Source: Bacteroidota bacterium
GTDB lineage: Bacteria; Bacteroidota; Bacteroidia; Bacteroidales; WCHB1-69
DNA length: 64,000 bases
Direction: 5' to 3'
Assembly (NCBI GenBank): GCA_023413895.1
Contig: JAEZOU010000020.1
Span: 1-64,000 of the forward strand
Part shown: one piece after another, positions 60,334 through 64,000 of the stretch
How positions within the stretch are numbered: the stretch's first letter is position 1
How the letters are laid out: every line of letters begins with the position of its first letter
The notes under the pieces: generated by a model
What the model was told of the DNA's origin: nothing
Databases searched by the model: none
Seen by the model: only the letters and a program-made list of their open reading frames with translations
Program-made: the position numbers and the translations under genes

Positions 60334-61767
60334 ATGGTTTTTAGTTCACTTACATTTTTATACTTTTTTTTACCTGCTGTCTTAGCATTTCTATTCATTT
60401 CTCGAAAGTTGCAATATCAAAACTGGATTCTTTTGCTGTTCAGTTTACTCTTCTATGCTTGGGGAGGAGTTTCCTCCACGCTACTGCTATTAGGATCGGT
60501 TCTTGTCAACTATCTATCTGGATTACTCATTGACCGTTATCGCAAATATAGCAAATTGATTCTTTTCGGAGCGATTATTCTCAATCTTTCCACACTTTTC
60601 TATTTCAAATACGCAAATTTTTTCGTTGACAATCTCAATTTTCTTATCACCCGATTGGGAGTCTCTCCCATTACCCTTCAGAAAGTGATTTTACCTATTG
60701 GCATCTCATTCTTCACTTTTCAGGGCATCTCCTATATTGTTGACGTTTTTCGAGGAAATGTTGCCGCACAGCGCAACCCTGTAATTGTCGGTTCCTACAT
60801 TGCTCTTTTCCCTCAACTCATTGCGGGTCCGATTATCCGCTACAACGAAATAGAGGCACAATTTACGAAGCGTGATTTTACTATAGAGAATTTTTATAAT
60901 GGGATCAAGCGATTTGCGCTAGGATTAGCACGAAAAGTATTCCTTGCCAACCAGTTAGCACTTATTGCTGACTCTATTTTTGCGTTAGATACTTCAGAAA
61001 TGACCCCGTTAATTGCTTGGGCAGGCATTTTATGTTATGCATTACAAATATACCATGACTTTGCGGGCTACTCCGATATGGCGATAGGATTGGGAAAAAT
61101 GTTTGGATTTACCTTTCCCGAAAACTTCAATTTTCCCTACATTGCCCAATCTATTCAAGAATTTTGGAGACGTTGGCACATCACTCTTTCCGCATGGTTC
61201 AAAGATTACCTCTACATTCCGTTAGGAGGCAATCGCTGCTCCAAAAGGCGCGTACTTATCAACCTTTATATTGTCTTTTTCTGCACAGGGCTTTGGCACG
61301 GAGCAAGTTGGAACTTTGTAATTTGGGGGTTATTACATGGCACATTTTTAGTAATTGAAAGAATCGGATTCAAGAAAACATTAGAGAAGATTTGGTCGCC
61401 AATACGACACCTATATACGCTACTCATTGTCCTTGTTGCTTGGGTATTTTTCCGGGCGGAAACACTTCCTGATGCGCTTACCTTTATTAAAACGATGTTT
61501 TTTATGGGTGGAGATGGAAAAAACTCTCTATACCTAACAAAATTCCAAGATTGGATAAACATCTCTGCTTTCATTATTGCGATTCTTACCACCACGCCCA
61601 TTTTTTCAAGAATAAGCGAGTGGTTTACCATTTGGAGCGAGCAAAGGAAGCTCACCTTAGCGCTCAATCACCTCATCATTTACGCACTTGTTATTGCAAC
61701 TTTCATTGGTGTTACCATCCTACTTTGCGTGGGTTCTTATAATCCTTTCATCTACTACAGATTTTAA
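60334..61767 (+). CDS. MBOAT family membrane O-acyltransferase (AlgI-like)
   Basis: 477 residues, about 11-12 membrane helices. MBOAT marks: FPQLIAGPIIRYNEI, YALQIYHDFAGYSDMAIGLGKMFGF, FWRRWHITLSAWFKDYLYIPLGGNR, and GLWHGASWNFVIWGLLHG with the catalytic His. The AlgI-type proteins pass acyl groups across the inner membrane to a periplasmic transferase, which fits the next gene (2 bases away). The modified molecule is probably a surface or exported polysaccharide. Confidence 0.9.
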   Translation: MVFSSLTFLYFFLPAVLAFLFISRKLQYQNWILLLFSLLFYAWGGVSSTLLLLGSVLVNYLSGLLIDRYRKYSKLILFGAIILNLSTLFYFKYANFFVDNLNFLITRLGVSPITLQKVILPIGISFFTFQGISYIVDVFRGNVAAQRNPVIVGSYIALFPQLIAGPIIRYNEIEAQFTKRDFTIENFYNGIKRFALGLARKVFLANQLALIADSIFALDTSEMTPLIAWAGILCYALQIYHDFAGYSDMAIGLGKMFGFTFPENFNFPYIAQSIQEFWRRWHITLSAWFKDYLYIPLGGNRCSKRRVLINLYIVFFCTGLWHGASWNFVIWGLLHGTFLVIERIGFKKTLEKIWSPIRHLYTLLIVLVAWVFFRAETLPDALTFIKTMFFMGGDGKNSLYLTKFQDWINISAFIIAILTTTPIFSRISEWFTIWSEQRKLTLALNHLIIYALVIATFIGVTILLCVGSYNPFIYYRF

Positions 61768-61769
61768 TT

Positions 61770-62939
61770 ATGGAGAAAAGATTTCAGATAGGTTTAATAA
61801 TCATTTTTATTGTAATGTTAATTTTTCCTACATTACAATCGATTTTTCATTTTAGCAAACCAGAGTTGATGACCTCCGAAAACAGAGCATTAACCCCAAT
61901 GCCATCTCTTGATTTAAAAGACCTTCATAAATTTCCTACACAATTTGACGCACACTACAACGACTATTTCCCTTACCGTAAAAAATTGACACGCAGCTAT
62001 TTTAAACTTCAACTTAAAATGCATCAAAGTCCCATTCCTTCCATTATTTTCGGAAAAGAATCGTTTCTATTTTCTGGGAATCAGGAACTTCCTTTATATG
62101 AGGGAACATACGATTTTTGTAAAGAGGAACGTAGAGCCACCGCAGAAGAGCTTTTATATCGATATAACTATTTGAAAGAAAGAGGAATTAAGTTTTACGT
62201 TTTCATTGCGCCCACTTCATTTGAGGTTTATCCTGAAATGTTACCAGCATATATCAAACGAACCCAAAAAACCGACACCGACCTTTTTTGTGAATTAATG
62301 CAAAACGAATATCCTCAAATTCCATTCATCTATTTAAAAGATAGTTTATTATCTAAAAAAGAGAAAGGATTATTATACCTCAAGAATGACAATCACTGGA
62401 GTGATTTAGGCGGATTTTACGGAACGAATGCCGTTATCAACAAAATTCGGAAAGATTTTCCAATGCTTCCTCATTACGAATGGGAAGATTTTAAAGGAGA
62501 TACAGCACATAAGATGATTGGCAATCTTGTAGAGAGCATCAATCTTGTCAACTATACAGATTGTTTTGTAAAAGATGTTCGTTATGAGAACATTGTACTG
62601 AATCGAGGAGATTTGCAATGTCAAACTTTGCCCAAAGTTGGTTACCCTGCGCCTCCAGGATTTGCCTATCCAGACTCGTACGAATCGCGCCATAGTACAG
62701 GATGTGATTTGCTTCCGAACGCACTTTTCATCCGCGATTCATATGTCGTATTTCAAGAACATTTCCTCAAATATCACTTCAACAATTCCCTTTTTATATT
62801 TGATGCTTGGCAATACGCACGTAATTTTGACATTATCGAGAAAGAGCAGCCTGACATTGTTATTTTAGAGATGTACGAACCACACATTCGCAACCTCATC
62901 CGTCATTTGAGAAGTAAAGAGAAGAAGACTAATAAATAA
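61770..62939 (+). CDS. AlgX/AlgJ-like SGNH acyltransferase partner of MBOAT
   Basis: 389 residues: N-terminal membrane anchor (about 7-27), then SENRALTPMPSLD, FPYRKKLTRSYFKL, IIFGKESFLFS, FYVFIAPTSFEVYPEML (SGNH block with candidate Ser), LKNDNHWSDLGGFYGTNAV (DNHWS, catalytic Asp/His as in AlgX/AlgJ) and FIRDSYVVF. This should sit in the periplasm and take the acyl group from the MBOAT protein. Overlaps the convergent next gene by 11 bases. Confidence 0.82.
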   Translation: MEKRFQIGLIIIFIVMLIFPTLQSIFHFSKPELMTSENRALTPMPSLDLKDLHKFPTQFDAHYNDYFPYRKKLTRSYFKLQLKMHQSPIPSIIFGKESFLFSGNQELPLYEGTYDFCKEERRATAEELLYRYNYLKERGIKFYVFIAPTSFEVYPEMLPAYIKRTQKTDTDLFCELMQNEYPQIPFIYLKDSLLSKKEKGLLYLKNDNHWSDLGGFYGTNAVINKIRKDFPMLPHYEWEDFKGDTAHKMIGNLVESINLVNYTDCFVKDVRYENIVLNRGDLQCQTLPKVGYPAPPGFAYPDSYESRHSTGCDLLPNALFIRDSYVVFQEHFLKYHFNNSLFIFDAWQYARNFDIIEKEQPDIVILEMYEPHIRNLIRHLRSKEKKTNK

Positions 62940-63723
62940 AAGGTATTACGCGTTTCAGTTTACGCTGTTTCATCTCTTCTGGAAATTCGCTCAAGTAACG
63001 TTTATAAATAGTATTGGTACGAGGCACCAGATTTGCGAAAGTCCAAAGGAAGAACACTAAACCAGAAACAGACCAAGTAAGAATAGCGAAACCTAACCAT
63101 TCCATCAACTCACCGAAATAGTTTGCACTCGTTACATATTTAAACATTCCACCTTTAGGTAGATAATGTTTCGTATCACTATCATCTTTACGGAGATGGC
63201 GTATAATATAATCTGAATGTAGATTGATAACAAAGCCTGCTAAGAAGACAAGAGTACCAATGATAAATTGTGGTGACCACAACCATTCTATATCTTGGTA
63301 ACTTAATCCTAAAACTTGATAATTTTGGTTAAAAGATTCGTAGAAGATCCAATAGCCTTGCATCATTGCATTAAGGATATTAAAAGTAATTCCCATAAAC
63401 ATAATTCCTAATGGCATTTTACTTTTTCCTTTAATTAGCCAAGGGAAGATAAGAGAACGTTGGAGGTAATGCATTTCAAAGATCAGGAAGAATAGAAAAG
63501 GCACCACTTCAAAACGGTGAGGAGAGCAAGCCCAAAGTATTATCATTGCAATAAAAATTGGAACCTCCATAAAAAACCAGGCCACCTTATTATTAATTGC
63601 TTTTCCCCATTTTGGAGAGATGAGCATTCCGTAACCAGCATCTACAAAATAGAGCGCGATAAAAACAACCACTGCAATAGCAATCATTACCCAAAGGTAA
63701 ATATAAAAAGCACTTGTAAGCAT
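62929..63723 (-). CDS. DUF1295 / steroid 5-alpha-reductase-like membrane protein
   Basis: 264 residues with about six membrane helices. The C-terminal third has KGGMFKYVTSANYFGELMEWLGFAI ... FFLWTFANLVPRTNTIYKRYLSEFPEE, the conserved part of 3-oxo-5-alpha-steroid 4-dehydrogenases and DUF1295 proteins, including the Asn-Tyr-Phe-Gly-Glu cofactor block. In bacteria the substrate is often unknown. Possible role in lipid or isoprenoid double-bond reduction. Convergent with the AlgX-like gene. Confidence 0.82.
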   Translation of the reverse strand: MLTSAFYIYLWVMIAIAVVVFIALYFVDAGYGMLISPKWGKAINNKVAWFFMEVPIFIAMIILWACSPHRFEVVPFLFFLIFEMHYLQRSLIFPWLIKGKSKMPLGIMFMGITFNILNAMMQGYWIFYESFNQNYQVLGLSYQDIEWLWSPQFIIGTLVFLAGFVINLHSDYIIRHLRKDDSDTKHYLPKGGMFKYVTSANYFGELMEWLGFAILTWSVSGLVFFLWTFANLVPRTNTIYKRYLSEFPEEMKQRKLKRVIPFIY

Positions 63724-63739
63724 ATTTTAAACTTTAAGA

Positions 63740-64000
63740 TTAATTAATAACAATATCGAAAGGTAATTTAGCTTGTACCCCTTTAGCCTCTGTAACTGTT
63801 TTCAAACTTTTATAAGTGTAATAGAGTTCGCCCAACTCTTGACGCAAGGCTTTATCCATTTTCACTTCCGTATCGGTTTCGAGCATTTGAGTAAGCCAAT
63901 CTTTTTGGATAGGATAGTTGATAATTCCGTAATCGGAAACGCCTGCCAATTCAGCGGCTGCGGCAATTGCATCTTCTAAGGAGCCGAGTTCATCTACGAG
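63740..64000 (-). CDS. sppA: Signal peptide peptidase SppA, C-terminal part (cut by window edge)
   Basis: The frame is open to the right edge and reads LVDELGSLEDAIAAAAELAGVSDYG, the end of the second SppA domain (protease IV), then a short tail ending LPFDIVIN. SppA degrades signal peptides in the inner membrane using a Ser/Lys dyad that lies outside the window. Its stop is 16 bases from the start of the DUF1295 gene on the same strand. Confidence 0.8.
   Translation of the reverse strand, partial: LVDELGSLEDAIAAAAELAGVSDYGIINYPIQKDWLTQMLETDTEVKMDKALRQELGELYYTYKSLKTVTEAKGVQAKLPFDIVIN

Overview
The window is AT-rich bacterial DNA with the character of an anaerobic member of the Bacteroidales (phylum Bacteroidota). 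Supporting signs are type IX secretion (T9SS) C-terminal sorting domains, a PorE-like OmpA/PD40 protein, a DUF5686 outer-membrane protein, an S1 protein with six repeats, and many copies of the Bacteroidetes -7 promoter box TAnnTTTG a short distance upstream of genes. Shine-Dalgarno sequences are rare. Tryptophanase and arginine deiminase fit an amino-acid fermenter. Species cannot be assigned from this sequence.

Bases 1-11200 are an accessory island. It holds five orphan Rhs tip cassettes, plus the tail of a further probable cassette cut by the left edge. Each has a short GC-richer Rhs core ending at DPNG, joined to an unrelated AT-rich C-terminal toxin-like domain, then one or more small genes that look like cognate immunity proteins. 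The readable toxin types are a clan CD (caspase-like) candidate, a phospholipase A2-like domain, an NlpC/P60-like amidase candidate, a possible Ntox44 domain and a papain/C39-like protease candidate. Nearly all immunity candidates have a signal peptide, lipobox or membrane helix. Four of the five cassettes carry the same -7 box exactly 17 bases before an ATG, so they look like independent expression units. The island also holds a relic of a YD repeat, a 40-bp repeat in three copies (one forming the end of a broken IS256-family element), and the 3-prime relic of a likely outer-membrane gene.

Bases 11200-36800 are mostly core genome: aldolase and a CPA1 antiporter; PorE-like protein, rmlC and a HAD phosphatase; ychF and an Nfu protein; a YwqK lipoprotein and tryptophanase; DUF5686; a T9SS-exported C10 protease behind lpxH; tRNA-Lys; folE, an MBL hydrolase and a long YwqK/MORN protein; fthC, thyA, WlbA, an RluB-type synthase, WlbB, manC and arginine deiminase. 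WlbA and WlbB belong to the UDP-diacetamido-uronic acid pathway, which in Porphyromonas gingivalis supplies the A-LPS that anchors T9SS cargo. This links them to the T9SS genes here.

Bases 36800-64000 hold rpsA, a Usp protein, aroK, elbB, a very long secreted protein made of two TldD/PmbA-like halves without the metal-binding HExxxH motif, parE, a vWA/beta-barrel protein, an acyltransferase, a lipoprotein-type aldo/keto reductase with ferredoxin clusters, a T9SS-exported EEP phosphatase/nuclease, the rodA-mrdA-polyprenyl synthase cluster, hsp20 behind a near-perfect sigma-54 promoter with two phased upstream repeats, an HMA protein with a Cys/His-rich tail next to a TonB-dependent receptor, an MBOAT/AlgX-like acylation pair, a DUF1295 membrane protein, and the end of sppA.
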